DNA of 64,000 nt. Source: GWE2-40-63 sp041664345 (GTDB taxonomy: Bacteria; Bacteroidota; Bacteroidia; Bacteroidales; SZUA-534). Every line of letters begins with the position of its first letter. Position 1 is the stretch's first letter. Shown one piece after another: positions 42,483 through 53,034 of this stretch. The stretch lies in assembly GCA_041664345.1 (NCBI GenBank), contig JBAYKX010000007.1:68760-132759 (forward strand), given 5' to 3'. A model generated the notes under the pieces. The model was not told where the DNA came from. It was given only the letters and a program-made list of their open reading frames with translations, and ran no database searches. The position numbers and the translations under genes are program-made.

Positions 42483-44966
42483 ATGAGAAAAAATAACATT
42501 CTTTTGTTTTTCGTGCTTTTCCTTTCCATAACGGCACTAAGCCAAGAAAATCCGAAGATTGATACAAAAACATTTTTCAATTCAACTACAGGCATTGAGA
42601 AAGCAAAAAAGGACTTTAAAGCCGCGGAGAACTATTATAAAAAGGGAAACGGAACGTTCGATGAAGCGTTAAAGCATTATCTAAAACTTTTTTTATACAA
42701 TCCGGAATCTAAAGCGTTAAACTATAAAATAGGGGCTTGTTACTTATGGACGTCGAATAAAAAAGCGTCACTAAGCTACTTGTTAAAGAGCGATGCCGGC
42801 GTTGCTAAAGATTATTATTTGTTGTTAGGCCGTTCGTATCAATACAATTTGCAGTTTTCCGAGGCCAAAACAATGTATGATAAATACATGGGAACCCTTA
42901 CGAAGTGGGAACGGTTCGATGCCCGCAAAATTTACAATCAATTGATTGATGAGTGCAATGCGGCGGAACTGATACTGAAAGAAGATTCCCTGCCGGTTTT
43001 TATTATAAATTTAGGCCCGGTTATTAATTCCTATTATGATGACTACGGAGCCTACCTACCTGAAAATGACTCTGTTATTTATTATACCTCAAAAAGGCCG
43101 GAACAAGAACCAGAGAAAAAAGTCTCACGGAATAGTTTTAAGGAACAAATTCTGGTTTCAAACAACTGTTTGAATCAACCGAGCAACTATGCTGTCACAA
43201 TTCCAAAAGTTTCTTTTTCCGACAATACGAGCTTGACCGGTGTTGACAGAACAAAAAAAAGAATTCATTTCTACAAAGGGGGAGTTGGAAATGGCCGCTT
43301 AATGAAAGCGGATTACAATGGTGAAAAGTGGAAAACTAAAATGCTGAAAGGCAAAATCAACCATATTGCCTATAAAGAAACATCGCTTTCAATTGCTGAT
43401 GATGGAACAACCTATTATGTTACCAATAGACGCGGAGGAGAGGGTGGTAAAGATATTTGGGTTTGCAAGCAAAAAAGCGACAGCAAATTCAGTAAACCCA
43501 TGAATTTAGGAAAAATTATTAATACCGCTTTTGACGAAGAAGGGGTATATGTTACCCGCGATAGAAAAACCCTTTATTTTTCATCGAAGGGAAGAAAAGG
43601 GATGGGTGGTTTTGATGTATATAAAGCAACAAAAAAAGCCGATGGAACTTGGACCGAGCCTAAAAACATGGGTTACCCAATCAACAGTACAGCCGACGAA
43701 TTATTTTACCATCCAACGGCAGATACCATGGTTGCTTTGCTTTCCACCATGAGAGAGAAAAACTATGGAGGACTTGATATTTATAAAGTACAGGTTGACC
43801 CAAGAATACCCTTTAAATTGTTAGGTTCCGTTACTGATTCCGCAACCGGACTCACAATTCCTGCAACCGTAACAGTTTATGATGGTATAATGCAAAAACC
43901 CATAAAAACTGCAACAGTGGATACTTTGGTGGGTATTTATGTAATGAACTTTGATGATAAAGGAAGCTATTTTCTTCAGGTAGATTGCGAAGGGTATAAA
44001 TCAGTAACTGAAGAAGTAAGCTGTCCCGAAATAAAAAATTCAACTGTAGTTCAAGATTTTAAACTGGATAAACTAAGACATCCGTTTACGCTTATTGGAA
44101 GGATTTCGGATATAGACACCGAAAAACCCTTGCAAGCGGCAATTACCTTTAAATTGGTTGATTCCGATTCAATCATGGGGCGCGCGGTTTCCATTGATTC
44201 AACCGGAAATTATTCCATTACTTTCGATGATAAGTATGATATGATTATGAATATTGAGGCGGTTGATTATTTTGCCATTCAGGAGCCTGTTAATACGGTT
44301 AACGAAACCGATGCCATAGTTTCAAAAAACATCGCACTTAAAAGAAGTAAAATTGATTATAACCTTACTGGATTAGTAACTCAGGAAGACTTAACAACTC
44401 CGGTTTATGCTGCTTTAAGTTTCACCCTTCCGGGAACCGAGGAACCGTTTACTATTGTTATTACCGATAGTATTAGTGGAAAATATTCCGCATTAATTGA
44501 TAACCCGGGACCTTACTTAATTGAGGTGGAAGCGAATGGATTTTTCTTCCTCAACGAGACGTTTCAATTCTCTGATGGGCAAACCTTTGTGGCGAAAAAC
44601 TATGCTCTTAAAAAAATGGAACAGGGGGTTAAAATTGTCATTGAAAATATTTTGTTCAATAGCGGAAAGGCAACCCTTCTTCCCTCGTCGTTTAAGGAGC
44701 TTGACAAATTAGCCGAATTGTTGCGGACGAATTCAACGAAGCACATTGAAGTTTCCGGACACACCGACAACGTGGGTTCAGCCGCTATAAACAAGAAAAT
44801 TTCAAAGGAACGAGCCTTAACCGTAAGGAATTATTTGGTTTCCCGAGGCATTGAAGAAGAACGGGTGGATTATCAAGGGTACGGTTTTGACCAGCCCATT
44901 GCACCTAACGACACACCAGAAGGGAAAGCCCAGAACCGAAGAGTGGAAATTAAAATTTTGAACTAA
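42483..44966 (+). CDS. OmpA-family envelope protein with TPR and PD40 repeats (PorE-like layout)
   Basis: An 827-residue protein with a signal peptide (MRKNNILLFFVLFLSITALS). Domain order: TPR repeats (about 45-160), PD40/WD40-like strands (about 195-440; TYYVTNRRGGEGGKDIWVC, LYFSSKGRKGMGGFDVYKA), three or four Ig-like/carboxypeptidase-regulatory repeats (about 450-690), then an OmpA C-terminal domain (IEVSGHTDNVGSAAINKKIS, RRVEIKIL) that binds peptidoglycan. This is the layout of the T9SS protein PorE, but other OmpA paralogues share it, so the specific role is uncertain. It is first in a three-gene envelope operon; the next start is 10 bases after its stop. Confidence 0.85.
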   Translation: MRKNNILLFFVLFLSITALSQENPKIDTKTFFNSTTGIEKAKKDFKAAENYYKKGNGTFDEALKHYLKLFLYNPESKALNYKIGACYLWTSNKKASLSYLLKSDAGVAKDYYLLLGRSYQYNLQFSEAKTMYDKYMGTLTKWERFDARKIYNQLIDECNAAELILKEDSLPVFIINLGPVINSYYDDYGAYLPENDSVIYYTSKRPEQEPEKKVSRNSFKEQILVSNNCLNQPSNYAVTIPKVSFSDNTSLTGVDRTKKRIHFYKGGVGNGRLMKADYNGEKWKTKMLKGKINHIAYKETSLSIADDGTTYYVTNRRGGEGGKDIWVCKQKSDSKFSKPMNLGKIINTAFDEEGVYVTRDRKTLYFSSKGRKGMGGFDVYKATKKADGTWTEPKNMGYPINSTADELFYHPTADTMVALLSTMREKNYGGLDIYKVQVDPRIPFKLLGSVTDSATGLTIPATVTVYDGIMQKPIKTATVDTLVGIYVMNFDDKGSYFLQVDCEGYKSVTEEVSCPEIKNSTVVQDFKLDKLRHPFTLIGRISDIDTEKPLQAAITFKLVDSDSIMGRAVSIDSTGNYSITFDDKYDMIMNIEAVDYFAIQEPVNTVNETDAIVSKNIALKRSKIDYNLTGLVTQEDLTTPVYAALSFTLPGTEEPFTIVITDSISGKYSALIDNPGPYLIEVEANGFFFLNETFQFSDGQTFVAKNYALKKMEQGVKIVIENILFNSGKATLLPSSFKELDKLAELLRTNSTKHIEVSGHTDNVGSAAINKKISKERALTVRNYLVSRGIEEERVDYQGYGFDQPIAPNDTPEGKAQNRRVEIKILN

Positions 44967-44975
44967 TTAAAGGAA

Positions 44976-46580
44976 ATGAATATGAGAAACAACTTTTTAT
45001 ATAAAGCAGTAGCTATTCTTTTGCTGACAGGTTCCATTATGAGCTGTATGCAAGAGGATGTGGTTTTAAAGGATCCTCAAAAATATACACGCCCGTTGAA
45101 TTTTGCCGGCCCGGTAGCAAACATCCATTTTGGAGCCAAGGATTTGCTGGAAAAAATTGATAGCACCTCTTTTTTCCAAATTGATGAAGAAGGCCTCATT
45201 CATTTTCGTTACGATACGGCATTTTCTGCCGAATGGGAAGATTTAATTAAGTTTGATGATTTAACGCTTTCAGTAAATTATGATATTAAGCCAGCAAAGG
45301 CAGCCGTTCCGGTTGTTTTTACCGATACCATTGTTGCAAATTTAGACCCCACCCAGCAGTTTGATAGTTTAACCATTGAGGAGGCCCTGCTCAGTTTATC
45401 GATTGTGGTTCCAACTGGTTTTACGGGAACCTGGGATATAGAATTTCCAGAAATATTAATCGCAACCGGAGAAGCTGCTAAATTTTCAGGGAACTTAAAT
45501 GTAAATCATTCAAGCAGTATAGATCTGACCGGAGGGAAAATGCTTTTTTTGAATGAGAATGGCAAAAGTTTTTTTACAATAATAACAACTGTTAATGTAA
45601 CAAATATGAATGGAAACCCTGCTAATACTGATCTTGGAGTAACGGTAACCATGGGTAATTTGCTTCCAAAAACAATGTTTGGCTATTTTGGGGAAATAGA
45701 TGTGTTCAAACAACAGCAAGAACTACAAATTGATTTCTTTCAGAACATGAATATTTCCGATGCCATTCAATTTAAAGATATAAAATTGGAAGTGTCCGTT
45801 GACAATTATTTTGGAATTCCGTTGGGACTATTTTTTGACAGCTTGCTTTTCACAAATGAACTATCAGGTGAATCCGTTGATGTTGCTTTTAATAGCGGCG
45901 CTAATAGTATTGAAATTGCTCCAGCCACCTATTCCGATCCGGTGATACCATCACACGACACATTAATGGTTAATTCTACAAACTCAAATTTAATCGACGG
46001 GATTAACATTGGCCCCACCAAGATTTATGCAGAGGTTACCGGAAAAGTAAATCCAAATGGTAATGAGGGACAGAATTTTGTGAATACCGATACCAAAATT
46101 GAAGGCGGCATAAGTATCGACATTCCTTTCTGGTTTAAATCATCGTTATATGAACGAACCGATATCATTGACTTTGATTTTGCCAAAATGCTCGACAGTA
46201 CTGAAATTGATTATCTGGATTCTGTAAACCTTTTTTTCGTTTTTACCAATGGATTCCCTTTTAATATTAAGGCGCAGGTTTATTTTGTAAACAGTGCAGC
46301 TGAAAAAGTTGATTCTCTGTTTCCTGTAGATGGAGGGGAAATAATTTGGAAAACTGGTGATCTTGATAACAGCGGAAAAGTTACATCGCCCGGAATAACC
46401 AATGTTACCATTCATATAACCCACGATCAAGCAAAGAACATGTACGATAATAATGTGAAATTTATTCATTTGAACAGTAAAGTTTCGACTGGTGGGACAG
46501 ATTTTGTTAAGTTATTCGATAGTTATACCATAGATATTAATCTATCGGGTGAGTTAGTAAGTGGCGAAATAAAGTATTAA
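44976..46580 (+). CDS. Large lipoprotein, unknown
   Basis: A 534-residue protein with a lipoprotein signal: MRNNFLYKAVAILLLTGSIM followed by SC, the likely lipidated Cys. The rest is beta-rich with alternating strands (LSIVVPTGFTGTWDIEFPEI, VTVTMGNLLPKT, YTIDINLSGELV). It lies between the OmpA/TPR gene and a DUF5723 gene, 10 and about 18 bases from them, so all three are probably one operon for an outer-membrane complex. No family name is recognised. An ATG two codons downstream (44982) is an alternative start. Confidence 0.7.
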   Translation: MNMRNNFLYKAVAILLLTGSIMSCMQEDVVLKDPQKYTRPLNFAGPVANIHFGAKDLLEKIDSTSFFQIDEEGLIHFRYDTAFSAEWEDLIKFDDLTLSVNYDIKPAKAAVPVVFTDTIVANLDPTQQFDSLTIEEALLSLSIVVPTGFTGTWDIEFPEILIATGEAAKFSGNLNVNHSSSIDLTGGKMLFLNENGKSFFTIITTVNVTNMNGNPANTDLGVTVTMGNLLPKTMFGYFGEIDVFKQQQELQIDFFQNMNISDAIQFKDIKLEVSVDNYFGIPLGLFFDSLLFTNELSGESVDVAFNSGANSIEIAPATYSDPVIPSHDTLMVNSTNSNLIDGINIGPTKIYAEVTGKVNPNGNEGQNFVNTDTKIEGGISIDIPFWFKSSLYERTDIIDFDFAKMLDSTEIDYLDSVNLFFVFTNGFPFNIKAQVYFVNSAAEKVDSLFPVDGGEIIWKTGDLDNSGKVTSPGITNVTIHITHDQAKNMYDNNVKFIHLNSKVSTGGTDFVKLFDSYTIDINLSGELVSGEIKY

Positions 46581-46598
46581 CCCTGAAAAACGATTTAT

Positions 46599-48095
46599 AT
46601 GAAAATTAATAAAATAGCTGTTTTTTTCCTTTTACTGGGAAGTTGTATCGGTTTTTCCGGACAGGCACAGCAAATTATTTCCTTATATTATTTGGAGAAC
46701 ATACCACAGGTTCAGGGAATTAACCCGGCCATGGCACCACGGGCCAAAGGATATATAGGAATTCCATTTGCCAATTCAACTTATGTGGGGATTAATACCG
46801 ATATGATTGGTTCAGAGTTGATTCAGAATTCGAATGGACGTGATTTTTCTCTTTTAGATTCTTCTTATAACTATGCCCCGTTTTATAAGCGAATTGGTAA
46901 AGCGGCAAATTTTAGTGCTTACCAAACCATAGTGCCCATCCAATTTGGTTTTAGTGGCGAAAAAGGCTATTTTTCCTTTAGTTGGTCCGAGAAACTAAAC
47001 CAATCCATTGCCATTCCCAAAGATTTTTTTGCTGTAATGGATAATGGAGGATTTCCCGATGGTAGCAAGTATGATTTTAGTCCTTTTGCAATAAATGCGC
47101 AATATTACCGCGAACTGTCGTTTGGTTATTCGTATAATTTTATGAGCAAACTCCGGATTGGTTTTCATGCCAAATTGCTTCAAGGATTAGCTGCCATTAA
47201 AACAGATATTGAAACGTTTGATCTAAAAACAGGATTAGATAAATGGGATTTAGCATTGAAAGGAACGGTTTATTCTTCATCTCCCGTTGAAATTCTTACC
47301 GATTCTACCGGATTTCCAAGCGACATTGGCGAGGTGTCAACAGATATAAAGGATTTAATTGATATGGGGCTACTGAATTTTTCGAACCCTGGAATTGCCG
47401 CCGATTTTGGCGTGGATTACGAGCACAATGAGGCCTGGACATTCTCCGCCGCTTTAAACGATGTTGGGTTTATAAGTTGGAAAGGCAATTTAAAATCGTT
47501 TTCTGCCGATGGAGCCTTTACGTTTAATGGGCTGAATCTAAATGCAAACAACATCGACAGCCTTGATTTGGTATTGGAAGAATTAACAGACTCCATAAAA
47601 AACGTGGTTAACATAGAGCAAGGAACTAAAAGCTTTAGAACAGGCTTGGGACCGAAACTATATGTGGGCACAAAGTACAATGTGAATCATTATTTCTATT
47701 TGGGAGCCTTATCACGTACTCAATTTGCTAAAAACGATTTTCAGCAGGAATTTAATGTTTCGGCCAATCTAAATTTATATCACTTTTTAACCACCACGCT
47801 TAATTATACCTATTCCATTAATGGCGCAAATACGGTAGGTTTTGGTTTGGCATTGCGTGGCGGTCCGCTTCAGTTTTACATGGCCATGGATTACCTGCCT
47901 TATGCATACAGGAGCTATAGCATTCAAACCTCTTCAAATGATGCTCAAGGCAATCCGGTTTTGGGTGATCCAATGAAGATTCCTATTGCACCCACCACAC
48001 TGGACAATTTCAACGTAGTATTTGGGCTCAATATTTTATTTGGCGCCAATGGATTCCGCGATGAACCTATGATTGAGACAGATGCCCGATTTTGA
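46599..48095 (+). CDS. DUF5723 outer-membrane barrel-like protein
   Basis: A 498-residue protein with a signal peptide (MKINKIAVFFLLLGSCIGFS). The family start appears as NIPQVQGINPAMAPRAKGYI followed by GIPFANSTYVGIN; the remainder is a series of strands (FSFSWSEKLNQSIAIP, YSYNFMSKLRIGFHAKL, YVGTKYNVNHYFYLGAL) with many Tyr and Gly turns, as in outer-membrane barrels. Function unknown. It is last in the OmpA-lipoprotein-DUF5723 operon. The stretch after it is low-complexity. Confidence 0.8.
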   Translation: MKINKIAVFFLLLGSCIGFSGQAQQIISLYYLENIPQVQGINPAMAPRAKGYIGIPFANSTYVGINTDMIGSELIQNSNGRDFSLLDSSYNYAPFYKRIGKAANFSAYQTIVPIQFGFSGEKGYFSFSWSEKLNQSIAIPKDFFAVMDNGGFPDGSKYDFSPFAINAQYYRELSFGYSYNFMSKLRIGFHAKLLQGLAAIKTDIETFDLKTGLDKWDLALKGTVYSSSPVEILTDSTGFPSDIGEVSTDIKDLIDMGLLNFSNPGIAADFGVDYEHNEAWTFSAALNDVGFISWKGNLKSFSADGAFTFNGLNLNANNIDSLDLVLEELTDSIKNVVNIEQGTKSFRTGLGPKLYVGTKYNVNHYFYLGALSRTQFAKNDFQQEFNVSANLNLYHFLTTTLNYTYSINGANTVGFGLALRGGPLQFYMAMDYLPYAYRSYSIQTSSNDAQGNPVLGDPMKIPIAPTTLDNFNVVFGLNILFGANGFRDEPMIETDARF

Positions 48096-48494
48096 TTATT
48101 ACCCAAATTGAGCACCATTTCGTTACAATTAATATGAGATAAGTAAAAAAGCCGTAGAGTAGGGATTGGTTGCAGGGTAACAGGGTTGCGGGGTAACAAG
48201 GTTATAAGGTTTCAGGGTTGTGCATTTGCCAAAAGGCCAAAAAGCTATTCGCCAATTAGTATTCTAGTTGTTGGCTGCTAGTCTCTGGTTGCTAGTCTGG
48301 ATAAATTTCTTCCGACTTCTGACTTCTGACTTCCATCTTCCGTCTTCCAACCTCTAATCTCTAAAATCTTTTACGCTAACCAATTGGCCTTGCTTTACCT
48401 GTTGAAATTGTTCGTTTTAATTAAGCAGATTTTTACTAATTTTCGGCTCATATAAAAGCACCCGTTTTTTCCACAAAAAAACCGAACAAAACCG
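48096..48494. other. Low-complexity intergenic spacer
   Basis: About 400 bases without a gene. ACCCAAATTGAGC (48101-48113) is a dispersed repeat copy. From about 48165 to 48220 imperfect copies of GGGTAACAGGGTT/AAGGTT occur in tandem. From about 48310 to 48370 the plus strand is pyrimidine-rich with repeats of CTTCTGA/CTTCC. No RNA gene is recognised. Confidence 0.55.
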
Positions 48495-50522
48495 ATGACC
48501 AAAATCCTGCCATTTATCTTATTCCTTTTTATTGTTCCAATTACACCCTTATCAACATTTGCACAGGAAGATTCCATACAGTCAATCATCGACAATGAAA
48601 ATACAACAGATGACGTTCAATTTCAAAATTATTTACAGCTTATAAACAATTATAGCACCACCGACACAAAAAAAGCAGTGCTGATTGCAGAGCAAGCCTG
48701 TGTATGGGCTAAAAACAATAACCTGGAATCATATTTAGCTCGGTTTTATTACGAAACTGCCCAACTTTGTTATTACCAACTGAATGAATTTGAACAGGCA
48801 ATTAACTACTACAATTTAGCCATTCCCATACAGCGGGATTTGAAAGAAAGTGAAAACCTGGCCAAAAGTTATACCAACGCTGGGAACTCCTATCACTATT
48901 TGGCCCAGTTTCAGATAGCCGCTAAATATTATCAGCAGGGATTGACCCTTTTTGAGGAATTAAACCATTATTTCGGGCAAAGTTTACTGTTAAATAATTT
49001 GGGTGTAGCAAACCAGCATTTGGGAAATTACAGCAAAGCAGCCGATTATTACTTCAAAGCCTTGCACCTAGCCGAGGAAAAAAACGATAGTCCCAATATT
49101 GCCATGTGTTATGCAAATATTGGGACCACCTATTTTGATAATAACGAGTTTGAACTAAGCAAAAAATACTTAGATAAAGCTACCCAATTGTATGGTTTAT
49201 TGAACGATAGCACCAACCTGACCAATTGTTATATCAACCTGGGAAATGTTGCAGCACAGACCTTTCATCATGAAAAGGCATTATTATATTACAACTAAGC
49301 GAAAGATATTCGTGTGCTCCAGCATAATTTATTAAACAAGGCCTTCGCCATTCAAAGTATTGCAGGCGTTTACCTTGTGCAGGATAAAACAAAAATGGCG
49401 CTGGGAGAATTATCGGAATGTATTGCCATTTATGGAAAAACCGATAATACCAAAGACCTGATTAACTGTAAAACCAAACTTGCCGAAGCCTATTTGCAAG
49501 ACCAACAATATGAAAATGCACGGACTTTGGCAAAAAGTGCTCTGCAAATAGCCCGTGAGAATGGAATAGCCCGAAAAGTAGCCGAGAGTTACCTTATTCT
49601 TTCTAAAATTTATAAAGCAGGGCATGATGGGCAAAAAGCCATGGAATTTTTAGAGAAGCATTATGCCGTTAAGGACTCGCTGTTCACGTTAGCTACCGAA
49701 AAAAACATCCACGAATTGAACGTGTTGTACGAAACCGAAAAAAAGGAACAACAGATTGTTCAATTGATGCAAGAAAAGCAGATTGAAAAACGGGAAGCAA
49801 ACCGTAAGTTGACGAATATCCTGATATTGGCAGTATTCCTGTTATTTGCGGCAGCAGGCGGTTTTATTATTGCGCAGCAAAATAAAATCAGGAGCCGCGA
49901 ACGCAAATCGGTGCTCAACCAAAAGCTGTTGCGTGCACAAATGAACCCGCACTTTATTTTCAACTCCTTAAATTCTATCAACTGTTTTATAACAGGAAAT
50001 AAACCATTGGAAGCCGGGAACTTTTTAACCCGCTTTGCCAAGTTGATGCGGAATATTTTGGAAAGCTCAATATATGAAACCATTAGCCTGGCAAAAGAGA
50101 TTGAAACCCTTACCGATTATCTGGAATTGGAAAAATTGCGGTTTCAAAAAAAATTCAATTTTTTTATCGATGTTTCCGATGACATCGATCCGGAGGAATT
50201 TGACCTTCCGCCAATGCTCATCCAACCTTTTGTTGAAAATGCCATTATCCATGGATTAAAACAGGTTACCGAAAATGGAAAAATACACATCCTTTTTTAT
50301 CTTTTGCCCAACGACATTTTAGTGGCACAGGTTAGCGACAATGGCGTAGGAATAAATAGCACCCTAAAAAAGGAGAACCACACCTCGTTTGCAATGGATA
50401 TAACCCGCGAAAGGCTCGAACGCATGAACAAAAAACGGAAAAAAGAAATTCGTTTAAAAGTAACCAACCTCAACAACGAAGGTAGCCAGGGTACAAAGAT
50501 TGAAATAAGCATCCCACTTTAG
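48495..50522 (+). pseudogene. TPR sensor histidine kinase (LytS type) with an in-frame stop
   Basis: Residues 1-267 form a signal peptide and TPR repeats, ending at TAA 49296-49298 after LLYYN. The reading continues in the same frame (AKDIRVLQHNLLNK) through more TPRs, a membrane segment (ILILAVFLLFAAAGGFIIA, about 440) and a His_kinase domain (LRAQMNPHFIFNSLNSINCF; HATPase part PPMLIQPFVENAIIHGL). A single CAA-to-TAA change would explain the stop. If it is real, the kinase half might still be made from the GTG at 49314 but would lack the signal peptide. The damaged response-regulator gene that follows suggests the pair is decaying. Confidence 0.8.
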
Positions 50523-51179
50523 TTTTTTAAAGAAATAACCCGTTTTTATTTCCGGCAAAATTGTGTTTTTAAACCCGATTTAATCTTGCTCGATATACAA
50601 ATGCCCGATGGAACCAGTTTTGATTTGCTAAAAGAGCTGATGCCCATTGACTTCATGGTAATTTTTGTAACCGCTTCGTCGGGCTATGCGCTAACTGCTA
50701 TTAAATTCAACACATTAGATTATTTATTGAAGCCCCTTTCGGCGGAAGACTTCATGCTGACGGTACACAAAGCCCTACTGAACCAAAAGGAGAAATACCG
50801 GAACCTAAAACTATCGAACCTTATTACTGAAGTAAACCAACCGGAACCTTTACGCTTAGCTTTAGGGACATCGGTGGCGGTGCATTTTGTTACCCCCTCG
50901 CAAATTGTCCACGTTGAGGCAGATGCCAACTATTCGCATTTCTTTTTAAGCGATGCCACGCGGGTAATGGTAAGCAAACCCCTGAAAGAATATACCGAGC
51001 TTCTAGAAAACCACTGGTTTTTTAGGGCGCACCAATCGCACCTTATTAATTTGGCCTACCTGAAACAATACGATAAAAAAAACGGCGGTTGCATTATACT
51101 TACCAACAAAGACACCGTGCCCATAACCCCGCGCCGCAAAGAAAGCCTTTTGCAAGCCTATAAAGAGTTTAAAGGATGA
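50523..51179 (+). pseudogene. LytTR response regulator lacking its N-terminus
   Basis: The receiver domain begins in mid-fold. Just after the kinase stop the frame reads FFKEITRFYFRQNCVFKPDL, then ILLDIQMPDGTSFDLL with the phospho-acceptor Asp. The first about 30 residues, with the conserved acidic pair, are missing and no ATG is available; TTG 50586 would give a 197-residue product. The rest of the receiver (FVTASSGYALTAIKFNTLDY, LLKPLS) and the LytTR DNA-binding domain (RAHQSHLINLAYLKQYD) are normal. The loss fits a small deletion at the kinase/regulator junction. Confidence 0.75.
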
Positions 51180-51294
51180 ATCCCTAAGAAAAGTGGAAAA
51201 ACGCTAAATTAAGGCTCGACAGGATTTAGAGTGATCGAAAGTAGTCAGGTTATTGAATAAGGTAATAAGGTACTGTCAGGATTTTGGTTATTTC

Positions 51295-51359
51295 CTACTA
51301 AGGTTAAAGCTTTAAAGATAAGGTCTTTAAAAACCTTGTTTTTTTTTAAACCTTAGTAG
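51295..51359. repeat. Nested hairpin in a long gene-free stretch
   Basis: CTACTAAGGTT (51295-51305) pairs with AACCTTAGTAG (51349-51359), and inside AAGGT (51320-51324) pairs with ACCTT (51333-51337). It lies in about 710 gene-free bases (51180-51891) with AAGGTT-type repeats, an orphan terminator and a dispersed repeat copy at 51721-51733. Confidence 0.5.
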
Positions 51360-51644
51360 AAAGATGAATGAACGATGCTTATAAACCTTATTGCCTTATT
51401 ATCAATCTATTAAATAAAGCAGCAAGGTTAAATTAATGAAATTCAAATATTTTCTACTATTAAAATATTCATAGTGAGCTAGTTGAACTAAGATTTTTCT
51501 AGAAAAGTGTCAACTGATAACTGAAAGATGCCTAAAAATGAATGCACTACCCTGAGTTTTGTCTTTCTTTTTTAAGAAGTACCAACCAAAACTCTCCCTT
51601 GGTAAAACAATCGTCAAAGAACTGTTTTCTTGGGGTTTTTGGGG

Positions 51645-51677
51645 GGCTGGATTGTTCTAAATAATCCAGCCTTTTTT
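51645..51677 (+). terminator. Orphan rho-independent terminator, no gene before it
   Basis: GGCTGGATT (51645-51653) pairs with AATCCAGCC (51663-51671), followed by TTTTTT. There is no coding frame in the preceding about 460 bases, so it may end a small RNA or the transcript from the damaged regulator. Confidence 0.75.
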
Positions 51678-51891
51678 ATTTTTCATTTACATTATTTTCT
51701 AATATAACGGATTCATTAAGACCCAAATTGAGCGATTTGTTAGCACAAATATGCTCGATCACCGATCCCGAGGACTAGGGATGGATAAGGTAAGAAAACA
51801 CTTCAAATTATAAAGTAGAATTATCTTCAAAATTTATAATTTAGCACTTCCAATAAATTATTAAAAAATTTACTAATAAAGTCAAAAATTC

Positions 51892-52983
51892 ATGAAACTC
51901 AACGTTCTTTTAGTATCCTTATTTTTAGGTTCTTTACTCATTGGCTGTAATATTGACACCAAAACGATTCCCTTCAACAACCCAAACATTGTTTATCAGG
52001 GAAGGGTAGATTTCAAATCAGATGCCGCCGTGTTTTCATGGCCAGGGACTTCGGCAACACTTTATTTTGAAGGTACTTCTGTTTCTGCTACATTAAAAGA
52101 TTTGGATACAGCCAATTACTATAATGTTATTGTTGACGATAGCGTAATTCTTAAAATTCACACAGATACCATAAAGCAGCGTTATTTGTTAGCATCAGAA
52201 TTATCGAAAGGGATTCATAAAATTGAGCTATTCAAACGCACCGAAGAAGATAAAGGCAAAACCTTATTCTATGGTTTTGAGTCGCAGGATGGCCTCAAAA
52301 TTGTGCTTCCAGCCCAAATTATCGGGACAAAAAAGCGAAAAATTGAATTTTACGGCAACTCCATTACTTGCGGTTATGCTTTGGAAGATTCAAGCAGTGG
52401 GGATTCGGGGCACGGGTATTTCGAAAACAATTACCTTACTTATGCCGCCATAACAGCCCGTTATTTTGATGCAAATTATTCATGCATCGCAAAAAGTGGA
52501 ATCGGAATTTTGGTAAGTTGGTTTCCCATTATCATGCCTGAAATGTATGATCGGCTCGACCCAACTGATTCAACATCAAAATGGGATTTTAACCAATACA
52601 CTCCCGATGTAGTTGTTATTAACTTGTTTCAAAACGATTCGTGGATAGTAAATATGCCGGAGTATGAACAATTTAAAAACCGGTTTGGCAGCACAGCCCC
52701 CGACTCGGCTATCATAATTGCCGCATATAAAAGTTTTGTGACTTCAATCCGGACAAAATATCCCAACGTTCCTATTATTTGTGCCTTAGGTAATATGGAT
52801 GCCACAAGAATTGGTTCTCCATGGCCAGGATATATACAGCAAGCCATAACCCCGCTTAACGATGCCAAAATATACACCTGCTTTTTTGAGTTTAAAAACT
52901 CCCCCGGTCATCCAAATTTAAAGGAGCAGCAAGTAATGGCTGACCAGTTAATTGCTTTTATTAAAAAGGAGTTGAATTGGTAG
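51892..52983 (+). CDS. SGNH/GDSL lipoprotein esterase (CE2-like)
   Basis: A 363-residue protein with a lipoprotein signal (MKLNVLLVSLFLGSLLIGCN; Cys19 likely lipidated). The N-terminal 120 residues are a jelly-roll-like domain, and the SGNH hydrolase domain follows, with the Ser block KIEFYGNSITCGYALED near 151-167, an Asn block NLFQNDSWI and a His near the end (SPGHPNLKEQQ). This two-domain plan is that of carbohydrate esterase family 2, which removes acetyl groups from sugars. The exact polymer is unknown. Single gene with its own upstream gap. Confidence 0.82.
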   Translation: MKLNVLLVSLFLGSLLIGCNIDTKTIPFNNPNIVYQGRVDFKSDAAVFSWPGTSATLYFEGTSVSATLKDLDTANYYNVIVDDSVILKIHTDTIKQRYLLASELSKGIHKIELFKRTEEDKGKTLFYGFESQDGLKIVLPAQIIGTKKRKIEFYGNSITCGYALEDSSSGDSGHGYFENNYLTYAAITARYFDANYSCIAKSGIGILVSWFPIIMPEMYDRLDPTDSTSKWDFNQYTPDVVVINLFQNDSWIVNMPEYEQFKNRFGSTAPDSAIIIAAYKSFVTSIRTKYPNVPIICALGNMDATRIGSPWPGYIQQAITPLNDAKIYTCFFEFKNSPGHPNLKEQQVMADQLIAFIKKELNW

Positions 52984-53034
52984 AAAATGTTTGCATTAAA
53001 AACTTGAATTCCTACATTTGGCAAAATTTTTATC

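Noticed and set aside
48100..48494. tRNA or small RNA in the low-complexity spacer
   Set aside because: No cloverleaf or terminator is visible; the sequence is repeats of GGTT and CTTCC type.
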